Shown: positions 38,601-47,291, counted from the stretch's first letter. The stretch is 64,000 nucleotides of DNA from an uncultured Desulfomonile sp. (GCA_903952205.1 CAJBEZ010000010.1:25153-89152); one strand, 5' to 3'. Translations and numbers: made by a program. The notes: generated by a model from the letters alone, not told the origin.

Positions 38601-41600
38601 TGGGCCCGCATTCCAAAAACACCCTTATTCCATCACTGTGAAGCCTTCGTAAGGTTTTGACCCACTCAACCGGCGCTGCGAACTGTTTCCCAAGGAGATC
38701 TCTGATACGCGCGGGAGCCCCGGGACCAACTGGATAGTAATCTCCGGTAACATTTGACACGATCGCTATTTCTGGTGACGACACCTCAAGTTTTTCCAAC
38801 GTCTTCATAAATGGTTCTCTTGCGGGCGCCACGACTCCGGAGTGAAATGCCGCTGAGACGGGCAGGATTACTCCTTCGAGGCCTCTTTCCTTAAAGACCT
38901 CCCCCGCCTTAATTACGGCTGCTGTTTCTCCGGATATAACCGTCTGTTTTGGGGAATTCTTGTTGGCGGCCACCACATAACCATCAATTCGTGAGATAAC
39001 TTCTTCAACCAAACGAGCGTCAGCGGGAATACTCATCATTAGGCCAGGGTCAGCCAAACTTACCCTTGCCATTTCTCGCCCTCGAACAGCGACGGCCTCA
39101 AGAGCGTCACGAAAACTGAACACTCCCGAAGCGACACACGCGGCGTATTCCCCTAGCGAATGGCCTGCGCAAGCTACCGGCTTGAGACCAACCCGGCGAA
39201 GAAGTCTAAAGATGGCGGTGTCAGCCGTCAGGATCATTGGCTGAAGGACCTGGGTGTCTTTCAACGCGTCGCTAGATCCTGATTCGCCAAGGCTGGAGGC
39301 GTCCGGAAACACTAAAGAAGTGATCTTCCCCTGGCCTAGTTCGTTCATTATTTCATCAGCTTCCCGAAACGTTTCCGCCACTATTGGGAACCTTTCACAC
39401 AAATCTCTCAGCATGTATGGATATTGAGATCCCTGGCCAGGGAAAATAAATGCCGCTCCAGGCGTATTTCTTTTAGGCTTGCCCTCCGAGAAATGGATTC
39501 CTCTCGCAACGAGGAAACCTATTTTCGAACGGTCCAGCAAAGCTTCAAGTATGGATTCCATTTTCTTGGAAGTTGTTTCAACATCAGGGGATGCAAAACC
39601 AACTCTCATGTTAAACTTGAGACATTCATTTCTGTGAGCCTGGGCCAGATTTCTGTGATTTAATGGTGTGGCGGTTTTGAGAATTGTTGCGATTTTGTTT
39701 GTCAGTTCCTCTAGATTATCTGCTCCTAACACCCAGACGGAGCCCTTGGTGTCAAACTTCTCCGGCTTAGGCCAATCAGGCGGTACAAATTTCACAATCG
39801 ATGTTGGCGATGTCTTACTCGACGACACAAGCCGGAGTTGAGGCGAATACTCTTGAAGAACTACATGAAAGTTGGTTCCTCCAAATCCAAAGGCGCTTAC
39901 TCCAGCTCGACGAGGCGTCCCGTTAACAGCGCTCCAAGGCTTAGCTTCCTTCAGAAGAGTTAGCGGGGAAGATTTCCAGTCAATGCATGGATTCGGCTGT
40001 TGAATGTTGGCGGTCGGCGGCAATGTCCTGTGATGTAGGCTCAGAATGGCTTTTATTATTCCGGCCGCTCCTGAAGCGGCCTTAAGATGACCGATCTGTG
40101 ATTTGACTGACCCAATTCCCACTGAACCCAACTGGGCTCCTTCTTTTCTAAAGAACGAATCCAGCATCATCAATTCGGTTTTGTCACCGACGGCCGTAGA
40201 CGTTCCATGAGCCTCGACAAGCCCTATGGTGGATGGAGCGATGCCCGAGCGCTCCATGGAGGCCCGTATAGCCCGTTCCTGACCAGCGGCGTTAGGCGCT
40301 GTAATGCCCTTGCCACGACCGTCAGACGATGATCCTACGTCCAAGATTACCGCATAAATTCTGTCTCCATCGGTTACAGCGTCGGAAAGACGCTTCATTA
40401 ATATTATCCCTGCGCCTTCGCCCATCACAAAACCATTCGCGGACTCGTCAAATGGACGGCTGCCGTCTGCCGAAAGGGCCCCTATTTTGGAAAATTTCAC
40501 AAACGAAGACGGCTGCATGGATGCGTCCACGCCTCCAGCGATGGCATAATCCATGGAACGTGATCGAAGTCCGGAAACAGCGTTCATGATTGCGGCCATG
40601 GACGATGCGCACGCTGCGTCCACGGTAAAATTGGGTCCTTCCAGATTGAAGACATTGGCCACCCTTCCAGAAATTACATTGGCCAATTCTCCTGGCAAAG
40701 AATCCTCAGTTATTTCAGGAAGCCCTTTTAGAAAACGATAACGAAAATCTTCAGTAACCTTCTCTATCGTAGCTTTATCGACATCTGCGGCTGTGAGCGC
40801 TTCTCGCATCTTTGAAATTGTCTTGGGGAATCCTATTCGTTCAGCGTAAAGATCTGTCGTCTCACCGCCCATGCTGTTGCCAATGACTATTCCTACCTTC
40901 TTCCCTTTAAGGTCTTCCGGGGTAAGACCGGCGTCAGTCAATGCGTCGGCGACACAAGCGACCGCCATCTTCTGAGTCCTGTCCATTTTCTGGGCTACAG
41001 TAGGCGGAATCCTGTATTTGAGAGGATCAAATTCAAAATCAGTGATGAATCCACCAATCTTAGAATAAGTTTTATCCGGAATCTTGGGATCCGGATGATA
41101 ATACATTTCTACGTCGCCCCATCTTTCGACCGGCGCTGAAACAATTCCACTTCGACGATCCATGATTTGCCGCCAAAATTTTTCGACGGTATCCGACCCG
41201 GGGAGTTGCAGCCCTATCCCTACAACCGCTATCGGCTCTCTGTCGGAATCGAACTCCAAACCTTGAGTCAAGAACTCGAGGGGCTCGTTTAAGTCCGAAT
41301 TCCCTGACATGGAGTCCGGGCCTTCGGAATCCGTCTGAAGCTCTCCTCCTGGATGTTTTGATTCTAAAGATCCCGCTGGTTGGGCGGAATCAAGTCCGCC
41401 TGATGTCTCTCGGTACACCGCAAGTCCACCGAAGATAAGATCAGAATGAAGTCTCTCGATGGTAGTCGGCTCACTGAAAAGACATGCCGCCTGTCCTAAT
41501 AGATAAAGGCCTCTTTCAACCTGTTCGTCCGGACTCAATTCAGAAAACCTTGGGCACTCGGATTGAGCTGTTTCCGGGTCAATCGCGCAACCTTTTGAAG

Positions 41601-43413
41601 CAAGACGTAGAGCGCCAAGATTATCCCGTTCATAAAGTTCCTTTCGCTCGTTCAGGGCTATCCCAGCCCTGAGGCGCTCAAGCTCTCTGTCGATCAATGT
41701 TCTCGCCATCCTGGAACAGGCGGCCCTAGCCATGGTGTTTACTGTTCGACCTATTACTACTGTGTCACTGGCCTCTAAAGTTAATCTCTGGTAACACTCG
41801 GTGATTGCTTTGCATCTGACAGCTTCCCGAGTTGTGAGGTATGAGGTGCCCATCTGAAGGCCAATCTTTAATCCTTTTTTTACAAGTTGAGCTGCCATGC
41901 CCGCTATGAACGCCACTCCTGTCGGTGAACCAATCCCACCGGCGAACAAAACTCGAACATCCTTAAGATCCAGTCCTTCCTGGTGAGCCTTTTCCAAATA
42001 ATTCAAGTTGGCGTTCCAAAGATTAAGACTCGTAAGATTTGCAATGTGTCCTCCGGATTCGCCTCCTTCAAAAACGAATCGCCTAAGTCCTGATTTCAAG
42101 GCTTCTCCCAAGACACCTGGTGATGGGCAGTGCAAGTAGCAAGACGTTCCCATCTTTTCGATGGTCAACGCTAGATCCGGCCCACTAGCGGCGAGAATAG
42201 CGAATTTGGGGGGATTGCCCCTCATTATTTCAAGATGCTCCTCATAGCGACTACGGTTAACTTCAAGCCCTATCAATCCTACTCCGAAGGTTTGTCCGAT
42301 TTCCTGACGGGTCTGGTCCATAGCTTCTCGAGCTATTGAGCCCGGCATGTTGCCAAGAGCCAGGAAAGGAAGCGCCCCAGCTTCGCTGACCGCTTTTAGA
42401 AAGTCGGAATTGTCGCTGACATGAGCCATGGGTCCCTGAACAAATGGGTATTTTGATCCATGTTCAATACACAAGGTTGAGCCTTCTAAAAAAGGCCATT
42501 CGATGGATCGAGGTTTCATTGCGTCCACAAATGATGAAATCACCTCTAAGGTGGTTCTTTTTTTCTTGAAAAGTTCACTGTTAATTACGAGATCTTCCGA
42601 GAACGGGAATATGGAATCGTCCAAATCGGGTTTGGAAGAAGGATAACCAATCGATTCAGTTATGATCTTTTTATAGTTGTCAAACTCTTCGACAGGAATT
42701 GATTCTTCGTTTTTTTTGAGCTCCCGGACCTTTTTGGTTCCAATTCTGGAATATGCCCTGAAGGGATGGCCGGAAACATTATTGAGGCACGCGGAAGCCG
42801 GCATATCCAAATCGCCCAGGAACTTTTTCAAATCTTCATCCAATGCCGATTCCGTGGTAAGCAGGAGGTGATAATCAATGACAATTCCTGAGGCTCCAGC
42901 TCTCATGGCACCCGCCGTAGCGTAGGGCCCAACGCCCCCCTGTAGGAAGACCGGCAGTCCTGATGATTGAAGGATCTGTTGCAAGAGCACAAAACCATGG
43001 GTCTTGGAAGTCCATCCTCCACATTCCGCTCCTTTGGCTATTACACCACAAGCCCCCGCTCTCTCCGCATGTCTAGTATCCTCGATATTTGCCACCTCCA
43101 CCATGACAGGGAACGGCAAACGAGATAATTCTCCATCCGAAGAATCAGCAAGCGCGACCGAATCCTCAACAGGAATGATAGCCAGTCTCACAATATCGTT
43201 TCCAGCTCTTAGCATTGGGTCCGACATGCGGCAGCGAACGCCATAAGGGGTTTTTCCATCCGGAGATATACGTGATGGACCTGCTGTTACATGGTCAATT
43301 ACGCCAATGGCTCCAAACCGGTACACATTGGCGATCAGATCAAAACTGACATTGAAGTACGGATTAACAAAAATTATGGGGATGCTCAGATTCAGTTTGT
43401 CGCTTGCATTCAT
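32683..43413 (-). CDS. Giant single-chain polyketide/fatty-acid megasynthase
   Basis: 3576 residues. Domains in order: two NPD-type (nitronate monooxygenase, PfaD-like) TIM-barrel units (about 1-230 and 310-600); KS1 (about 725-1190; Cys935, His1069, His1109); AT (about 1315-1620; Ser1419 in GHSLGEYAA); KS2 (about 1760-2270; Cys2018, His2165, His2206); two ACPs (about 2345-2425 and 2450-2525) with Thr2383 and Thr2485 at the usual pantetheine-serine site; KR (about 2750-3030; Tyr2948); PS-DH hot-dog (about 3065-3330; His3083); and a Sfp-type phosphopantetheinyl transferase (about 3380-3576; GVDVE, WSLKEACLKALG). It resembles the PUFA-synthase (PfaA-D) family collapsed into one gene. No thioesterase is seen. 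ATGA overlap couples it to the TetR gene. The product is unknown; an unusual lipid is likely. Confidence 0.88.
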   Translation of the reverse strand: MNASDKLNLSIPIIFVNPYFNVSFDLIANVYRFGAIGVIDHVTAGPSRISPDGKTPYGVRCRMSDPMLRAGNDIVRLAIIPVEDSVALADSSDGELSRLPFPVMVEVANIEDTRHAERAGACGVIAKGAECGGWTSKTHGFVLLQQILQSSGLPVFLQGGVGPYATAGAMRAGASGIVIDYHLLLTTESALDEDLKKFLGDLDMPASACLNNVSGHPFRAYSRIGTKKVRELKKNEESIPVEEFDNYKKIITESIGYPSSKPDLDDSIFPFSEDLVINSELFKKKRTTLEVISSFVDAMKPRSIEWPFLEGSTLCIEHGSKYPFVQGPMAHVSDNSDFLKAVSEAGALPFLALGNMPGSIAREAMDQTRQEIGQTFGVGLIGLEVNRSRYEEHLEIMRGNPPKFAILAASGPDLALTIEKMGTSCYLHCPSPGVLGEALKSGLRRFVFEGGESGGHIANLTSLNLWNANLNYLEKAHQEGLDLKDVRVLFAGGIGSPTGVAFIAGMAAQLVKKGLKIGLQMGTSYLTTREAVRCKAITECYQRLTLEASDTVVIGRTVNTMARAACSRMARTLIDRELERLRAGIALNERKELYERDNLGALRLASKGCAIDPETAQSECPRFSELSPDEQVERGLYLLGQAACLFSEPTTIERLHSDLIFGGLAVYRETSGGLDSAQPAGSLESKHPGGELQTDSEGPDSMSGNSDLNEPLEFLTQGLEFDSDREPIAVVGIGLQLPGSDTVEKFWRQIMDRRSGIVSAPVERWGDVEMYYHPDPKIPDKTYSKIGGFITDFEFDPLKYRIPPTVAQKMDRTQKMAVACVADALTDAGLTPEDLKGKKVGIVIGNSMGGETTDLYAERIGFPKTISKMREALTAADVDKATIEKVTEDFRYRFLKGLPEITEDSLPGELANVISGRVANVFNLEGPNFTVDAACASSMAAIMNAVSGLRSRSMDYAIAGGVDASMQPSSFVKFSKIGALSADGSRPFDESANGFVMGEGAGIILMKRLSDAVTDGDRIYAVILDVGSSSDGRGKGITAPNAAGQERAIRASMERSGIAPSTIGLVEAHGTSTAVGDKTELMMLDSFFRKEGAQLGSVGIGSVKSQIGHLKAASGAAGIIKAILSLHHRTLPPTANIQQPNPCIDWKSSPLTLLKEAKPWSAVNGTPRRAGVSAFGFGGTNFHVVLQEYSPQLRLVSSSKTSPTSIVKFVPPDWPKPEKFDTKGSVWVLGADNLEELTNKIATILKTATPLNHRNLAQAHRNECLKFNMRVGFASPDVETTSKKMESILEALLDRSKIGFLVARGIHFSEGKPKRNTPGAAFIFPGQGSQYPYMLRDLCERFPIVAETFREADEIMNELGQGKITSLVFPDASSLGESGSSDALKDTQVLQPMILTADTAIFRLLRRVGLKPVACAGHSLGEYAACVASGVFSFRDALEAVAVRGREMARVSLADPGLMMSIPADARLVEEVISRIDGYVVAANKNSPKQTVISGETAAVIKAGEVFKERGLEGVILPVSAAFHSGVVAPAREPFMKTLEKLEVSSPEIAIVSNVTGDYYPVGPGAPARIRDLLGKQFAAPVEWVKTLRRLHSDGIRVFLECGPKRVMTNLTIDTLTKDTLALPTNHPKKGGITQLLESFAALIVEGFEIDIDAAEIPSLSGEVPSKRKKSSLTLVSKGHDSIQRLGYETKLEHDPPSSLDWLLDEELKEIVSRKEFKKFVELQVNPIRTLIKSSFSSFVENILPLEKTVTMVKTEGMNFKPVVISGMAAGLPSDTRFVFDKANLDDLIYGKNFIKRVPENSRREMLEKNVERLFKGPSGEVELQHVDDMSGVIKLAGFFDDQDSFIEEFGLEKRLTEAMDVTTRLAVAAGLEALKDAGIPLMRQIKTTSSGIELPDAWALPPDLRDETGIIFASAFPGMASLVDEVTRETSARFGAGAKKRLIDFYTGIVQRIRDDKEKELLTKWFTEEFDGLSLSSSSELYSFNRNFLLRVMSMGHGQLAQIIKAQGPNTHVDAACAGTTQAILLGRDWIRTGQAKRVLVVAADDVAGKQLFPWIGSGFLAMGAATTNGAITDAALPFDDRRHGLILGSAAAAVVLESEDLARRRGIEPLASIEAGIVANSGFHGTRLDVDHISFVMEKMISKWERQSDVSRHDLAKKMFFMSHETYSPKRGGSSSSEVRALRSIFGESAKIIPIANTKGFTGHTMGVGVEDIVALRCLQKRFLPPIPNLKVPDPEFQDMNLSAGGPCEAQYAFRLAAGFGSQIVMSLYKVIAREENRVTDFGANREWLKEITNFKDPVITIENRIMRVKDRELIEKPAFDEVKLVDPAQEQPKGVAAAPSMTGIQEIKNAILQLLSEKTGYPPSMLDTGLDLEADLGIDTVKQAEFISDVRDKFNIPRIEGLKIAEFPTIEHIINFVMEHSVSEITEENDHSGGGAAQDVVTSSDRLEVNSKILDLLSAKTGYPTEMLDVDLDLEADLGIDTVKQAEFITEIRETFGIPRIDGFKIADFPTIKHIIGFVLEKKAQSYNIIDVTEQTVHSMDVFVDSAPVDLREAVLTTFDTEKTSMIPSIDELIIFGGHTGLVDGFQKVMGPVPVTVLEDPKEIGTRRDKLLGVINISTRSNIQTSLDRSFGLFLELAATYEDGPVFMTNIVSEDGAFGFEGPDPAGYLFGAISGAAKSFSREYPRTICRCVDIHPEAMDEHAPGIFLRCLTEGFPLETGVGKNLQLQCVRFSKPLPRMDTSTVIASDEVVLVTGGARGITAACVNRIAEQVPATFVILGRSSLSNRAETMSTFGDIEWELEKDRIIDRYKRESTIPTPVRVEKELAELRNQVEVFKNLRKFRRLGSEVIYRSVDITNPSAVDKVIEEVARLCRRVDVFVHGAGIDISKSLRSKTIEQIRSVFDVKVEGARNVLQALEKNELPPRRLISFGSVAGRFGNIAQIDYSAANDSIAHLFRWINSNGGDIRASVIDWAPWAEIGMATRGSVQKTLEQAGIDFIPPHKGVDAFLQELARSLGSAEVLVSGRLGPFEKDAFSTPSRQSCEAYILAGQKVTVEKLIPCEKATFRIDLDPGHPVLNDHRIDRAAVLPGVGGIEIMRKAVEILDPESSKLVIQNVRFLKPLKIFKSEKFTAEITVERISTGLNKFRARISSRMLDKQGQPFGESRIHHELYLGEAAPFDLPQLDLNSKQTVFVPEKEIYSKFFHGPAFQFVDYVSVENNGSGARFRFRDTERRPEIFPDLIPPVIEAAFQAGAAMALETLGVMPLPIAVGEVVILDPEGLPGCGTLIPSEIVTGESGQGRTKIKFDCAVNTAEGTPLLFLRGVEMIELEKSSSFANRIFEEFSSIDELLDRPEKDDDNLKTFVDIDSETRLAKASPKRRKEWSAGRIVIKKALNRLLSNNGNNHKNGHTINIFSTTLGKPTARFSDNPDEEFAEVALSHSNGFVMASVGKSDAFQGIGVDVEKVENRTQSWSEDYFTENEINMAYDSPYSSRQLTRMWSLKEACLKALGVGLRYDLKDVSVISMNKFGRAAMLFQNEVEKYILDNGLPEIEARVEDVGDLVVARALIRRQVI

Positions 43414-44369
43414 GAGATCACCTTAAGAGAATTCGTTTTGGAAATTTCGTTGGAGGTTGTTGCAAAACCGTAAAACAGGACTTCTCGAACCGTGTCGACA
43501 TCATCCAGCAAAGAGCATTCGGCTCCTTCCATGAGCCACTTCTGTATGACGCCGTTAAGGAATCCGATGATTCCATAAAACACCGTGAAATAATTCATTT
43601 GTTTGAGACTGCCGGCCCGTGAAGCCTTCCAGCATCGGCGTTTGAGTCCTGGCAGGGCCAGTATCAGTTCATGGATGAACTTCTCAGAAAACTCTCGACC
43701 AAAATCCTTGTGTTCTTGTATAATTACCTTAAAAAACGAAGAATTCTGCTCAAAGAAACTTAAATACATTTTAATAATACTTTCTATAATCTTTAAAACG
43801 TCTTCCTCAATGCTCAAGTCTCTTCGAGCGAGGTCCACGAACTCTGACATGGTGTCTTCTTTAAGCGCTGTGAAAATGCTTTCTTTTGTCTTGAAATAGC
43901 GGTACACGGTCCCCTTCGCTATGTCGGCTCTTTCAGCGATGGAGTCTATCGTTGAGGTATGAAACCCTTTATCGGAGAATTCTGTTAACGCGGCCTGCAG
44001 TATTCTTTTCCTCACATCTTTCTGTTTTTTTCTTTTCGAGGTTTCTCCTTCGGTCGATCTTTTGAGGCTTTGGAACAGCAAGTCTTCGAGTATAAGAGGT
44101 CTGGCGACCCCACCGGCTTCAGCGGCGTCTATTGCGGACCGGTAGAATTCGCGAATAAGCGTGTCTGAATAAATTGGAGACGCAGCCAGCGCCTTTGCGG
44201 CAGCATCCACAAAGTTGAGCGTGGCGTCGGCCTTGGCGCCTTCATTGTCTGGGGTTTCCTGGAGGTATTTTTCCAGTATTTTGATCAGTTCGGGGATAGC
44301 GAATGCGTCTCGATGGGTTTTAGTGGTGCGAACAACATTGTTGATAGCGTTGCTGAGTGAAGCGTCCAT
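43410..44369 (-). CDS. TetR/AcrR family regulator with N-terminal extension
   Basis: 319 residues. The TetR helix-turn-helix lies at about 118-166 (KRILQAALTEFSDKGFHTSTIDSIAERADIAKGTVYRYF), with the ligand-binding helical core after it. The first about 110 residues are extra relative to most TetR proteins, are predicted helical and not recognised. The stop overlaps the megasynthase start by four bases, so the two are co-translated. An operator-like palindrome sits about 45 bases upstream of its ATG (44414-44435), consistent with autoregulation of the whole unit, and it could also affect the divergent plsC gene. Confidence 0.85.
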   Translation of the reverse strand: MDASLSNAINNVVRTTKTHRDAFAIPELIKILEKYLQETPDNEGAKADATLNFVDAAAKALAASPIYSDTLIREFYRSAIDAAEAGGVARPLILEDLLFQSLKRSTEGETSKRKKQKDVRKRILQAALTEFSDKGFHTSTIDSIAERADIAKGTVYRYFKTKESIFTALKEDTMSEFVDLARRDLSIEEDVLKIIESIIKMYLSFFEQNSSFFKVIIQEHKDFGREFSEKFIHELILALPGLKRRCWKASRAGSLKQMNYFTVFYGIIGFLNGVIQKWLMEGAECSLLDDVDTVREVLFYGFATTSNEISKTNSLKVIS

Positions 44370-44764
44370 GATTGCTCCATCGCGTAAAATCGACTTTGTC
44401 CAGTCAGTTTGATAATGACTGACCAGTGCGTCATTTATTACTTGTAACGAACATGGACGGGAGTTGTCAAGGCCTTATAGGGCTATCCCCTCAAAAATGT
44501 AATGATTTCAATCTGCAAAAACACGCCCGTGAAAATATCAAAACGTCTGATGTTAAAATGCATGAATCCAATGCGGTGGGAGGTATTTAACTGAAATATC
44601 AGTGGAAAATCATCTGTTGAATTAAAGAATAAAAATATATATGATAAAAAAGTTAATATTAGAAGATTGGTCCAATCAATTTACTATCTGAAACGCTTAC
44701 ACGCGACTGTTTTTACCAGTAGGTCTCAAGACCGGTCAATCATCGCAACCTCATGGAGTAAACC
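44370..44764. promoter_or_regulatory. Divergent regulatory region between the tetR-megasynthase unit and plsC
   Basis: 395 bases without a gene. It holds the palindrome at 44414-44435 and a very AT-rich stretch (about 44,620-44,680). It should contain promoters for both directions; I do not see a consensus pair I would place precisely. Confidence 0.5.
44414..44435. promoter_or_regulatory. Candidate TetR operator
   Basis: A 22-bp imperfect palindrome, AATGACTGACC followed by AGTGCGTCATT (8 of 11 paired positions match), with the TGACTGACCAGT core often bound by TetR-family repressors of lipid genes. It lies about 45 bases upstream of the tetR start. Confidence 0.6.
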
Positions 44765-45538
44765 TTGCAGCATTCTAAGAAGTCCACTTTCAGGCTAATT
44801 ATCACTGCTGTTGGAATAGTGGTTTTGACCCCTATTCTAACAATCCCTATGCTCCTGTCAGCTTTGTTGGTTAAACCAGGTAAGTTTTCTTATCTTATTA
44901 TGAAAACATGGAATCGAGCTGTTGCGAAACTAATGGGGCTTAGATTTTCCTTAAGTGGCGTGGAAAACCTGGACACTAATACGTCTTACATCATAACTCC
45001 CAATCATCAGGGACTTGCCGACATACTTGCAATTGTGTCTACCTTGCCGGTTCGTTTTAGATGGGTCGTTAAGAGAGAATTGTTCAAAATACCAGTTTGG
45101 GGATTGGCTTTATGGGCTACTGGCGCAATTCCGATTGACAGATCAAACTCTGCAACAGCAATAAAGCGCCTCAATAAAGAAAAAGATGAGAAACTGAAAG
45201 GTGGATGGTCGGTTGTTATTTATCCTGAGGGAACACGAACTCCTGATGGAAAATTAAAGGATTTTAAAAAAGGGGCTTTCATGATGGCCGTTCAGACTGG
45301 AATCCCTATTTTACCCGTTGTTTGTAATGGCGCATTCAAAGTCTTACCCAAAAAAACGTTAGCTTTTCGTCCCGGTCACATTAAATTGAACATTTGCCCC
45401 CCTATCCCAACTCAAGGACTGTCCGAAGAAGATGTTCCTGAATTAATGTCAAGAACTCGTCAGGCTATCCTCGCTAAACTACAGCTAGATTATGACCCTT
45501 TTTTGAACGGAGAACCCTGCTCGGCTAATGTCCTGTAA
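44765..45538 (+). CDS. 1-acyl-sn-glycerol-3-phosphate acyltransferase (PlsC family)
   Basis: 257 residues with an N-terminal membrane helix (about 8-38). The acyltransferase motifs are present: NHQGLAD (motif I, NHxxxxD), FKIPVWGLALWATGAIPIDR (II), VIYPEGTRTPDG (III) and GIPILPVVCNG (IV). It transfers an acyl chain to lysophosphatidate or a related acceptor. The start is a TTG behind GGAG. Being divergent from the megasynthase operon, it may attach the megasynthase product to glycerolipids, an inference from position only. Confidence 0.85.
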   Translation: MQHSKKSTFRLIITAVGIVVLTPILTIPMLLSALLVKPGKFSYLIMKTWNRAVAKLMGLRFSLSGVENLDTNTSYIITPNHQGLADILAIVSTLPVRFRWVVKRELFKIPVWGLALWATGAIPIDRSNSATAIKRLNKEKDEKLKGGWSVVIYPEGTRTPDGKLKDFKKGAFMMAVQTGIPILPVVCNGAFKVLPKKTLAFRPGHIKLNICPPIPTQGLSEEDVPELMSRTRQAILAKLQLDYDPFLNGEPCSANVL

Positions 45539-45778
45539 CAGGCTGGGCTTAGGAATATAATCCTTGAAATCAGCACCTTGAAGATATCACGAGGATAACA
45601 AGACTTCGTCACAAACAGGGTATGCTGATTCTCTGTATTGCTCCGACGAAACCATTTTATTTGACTTTACGCAACATGATTAAGTAATCTATAATTAGTG
45701 TAAGGTATGCCTTAAACGCCAAACTTCTGAATTCCTAAGAATTTCTATTTAATTTTGAATTAATTCGAGGGGAGTGAC

Positions 45779-46996
45779 ATGGCTCACTACAGGTTGTTAA
45801 TTTATATCAAACCAGTATTCCTTGTATCAATTCTTTTAATTGCGTCAAATGTGGTTCCGGCCGATTACATCAAGTCGTCCCCTGACAAAGTCGCCAGCGT
45901 TGAATTCAATGAGCGCAACGGGAATCTTGAAAAAGCTTCGAGTGAGTACAGGCCTATTCCCGACTGGCTTTCGTCGGTCCTCAACTGGCTGCCGACCGAG
46001 AATCATGAAAGCAGAACAGCCAAGCTCAAAGACGAAGATCTGGACAAGGATATTGAGGAACATTTCACCAGCCCCCAAAAACCGGAACGTTCCGTTAACG
46101 GCGGTAACATATTGTCGTTGAAAGACATATCCCCACTATATAAGTCGCCCAAGATTTACGGCGAGGGGATTTGGGTGAGCACGGGCGCCCCCGTAGGCGG
46201 AGATGGACGACCACTTGCATTCAAAACACTTTTCCGTCCCAGCGTAGAATTTCCAAATACCATCGTTTATATGGCCGCCTTTGATATGAACCGTCTCAAA
46301 CCCCGATTATTTATTGGTCGAACTGAACCGGGTATTCACAATATTTCACATACTGAATCACGGGAATCTCTCTCAAAAATCGTCGCCATTACCAATGCAA
46401 TGTGGATGCAAAGACACGCTAGAGGAGCTGGAGCGATATTCAGAGGCGCAGTCATCTATCCAATGGTTCCAGGGATGGCTACTCTGGTAGTATACCAGGA
46501 TGACTCGGTTGATGTGCTTGAATGGAGCGATGAGATTCCTCTGTCAACGGTTAAAGACGCTCGCCAATTGAGCCATTTGATTTTGAAAAACGGGAAGGTC
46601 GTTGACAAGGTAGTAACAAATGGGAAGATTGCTGATTCTGAAATAGGCCTAGGCGGCTCATTGATCGACAGTGACGGCGCCAGCACCATGGACAGAGAAT
46701 ATTGGTATCTGGCAAATAGAACGGCTTTTGGTATCCGGGATGATGGCAACCTTGTGTTTGCAATGGGTCATCATGTAAGCACCAAAGACCTTGCCAGGGC
46801 ATTGGCCCTCGCAGAATGCAAACGGGCTATTCACGGTGACGCAAATATTCATAACGTTGTATGCAATTTTTATTTCCGGGATGAAGAGAATAAAATTGTA
46901 AAATATGACAAACTCTCTCCGGAGCAACTTGATTACACGTTGAAACGATATGATAAAGGATACACGAAAGATTTCTTCGCCTTTTACGAAAAATAG
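45779..46996 (+). CDS. Exported phosphodiester glycosidase (NAGPA)-like protein
   Basis: 405 residues with a hydrophobic signal segment (about 10-28). The C-terminal half has features of the phosphodiester glycosidase / NAGPA fold: AITNAMWM, RTAFGIRDDGNLVFAMGHHVSTKDLARALALAECKRAIHGDANI, where the family has a Leu-Asp-Gly-Gly motif near HGDAN. The N-terminal half (about 30-120) is not recognised. The substrate is unknown; relatives cleave phosphodiester-linked sugars in cell-surface polymers. A GAGGGGAG site precedes the ATG. The gene stands alone. Confidence 0.65.
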   Translation: MAHYRLLIYIKPVFLVSILLIASNVVPADYIKSSPDKVASVEFNERNGNLEKASSEYRPIPDWLSSVLNWLPTENHESRTAKLKDEDLDKDIEEHFTSPQKPERSVNGGNILSLKDISPLYKSPKIYGEGIWVSTGAPVGGDGRPLAFKTLFRPSVEFPNTIVYMAAFDMNRLKPRLFIGRTEPGIHNISHTESRESLSKIVAITNAMWMQRHARGAGAIFRGAVIYPMVPGMATLVVYQDDSVDVLEWSDEIPLSTVKDARQLSHLILKNGKVVDKVVTNGKIADSEIGLGGSLIDSDGASTMDREYWYLANRTAFGIRDDGNLVFAMGHHVSTKDLARALALAECKRAIHGDANIHNVVCNFYFRDEENKIVKYDKLSPEQLDYTLKRYDKGYTKDFFAFYEK

Positions 46997-47280
46997 GGTT
47001 TAGCTGCTCAGTTACGTGTATTAATCCACTAGTCAATGGTCTGAACTGGTTCACTTTTGTTTTTATCACGGTTTTGGAAGCCATTAGAATGGCTCAATCA
47101 TCTGAAACAGATTTCAAAGAACAGGTCTGGTCCAACCAATCCTGATTTCCTGTCCGTGAAAAACTGCTGGCTGTCCTTAATCTTCCGGTGGATCAACATG
47201 ATGAGTTCAGGGAACGCCTCAGAAAAATGATGGAGTCTTTCAAAAACATAGGACGGGGTTACTTTTTGTTAATCGATGAG
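46997..47280 (+). pseudogene. Possible gene remnant with in-frame TGA
   Basis: One plus-strand frame is open through most of this stretch and reads as a protein-like segment (for example MAQSSETDFKEQVWSNQS, then a TGA, then FPVREKLLAVLNLPVD and on to a TAG) ending 12 bases before the STAS gene. I do not recognise it. The single TGA and lack of a start favour decay. No SECIS-like hairpin was evident, so a selenoprotein reading is unsupported. Confidence 0.3.
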
Positions 47281-47291
47281 TAGTCAAAAAA

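Noticed and set aside
45661..45695. TTGACT and TATAAT upstream of the NAGPA-like gene as a promoter
   Set aside because: Spacer of 23 bases is too long for a sigma70 promoter; only the -10 box alone could be real.
47089..47280. Selenoprotein reading through the TGA before the STAS gene
   Set aside because: No conserved Cys/Sec family context and no SECIS-like hairpin seen; treated as remnant.
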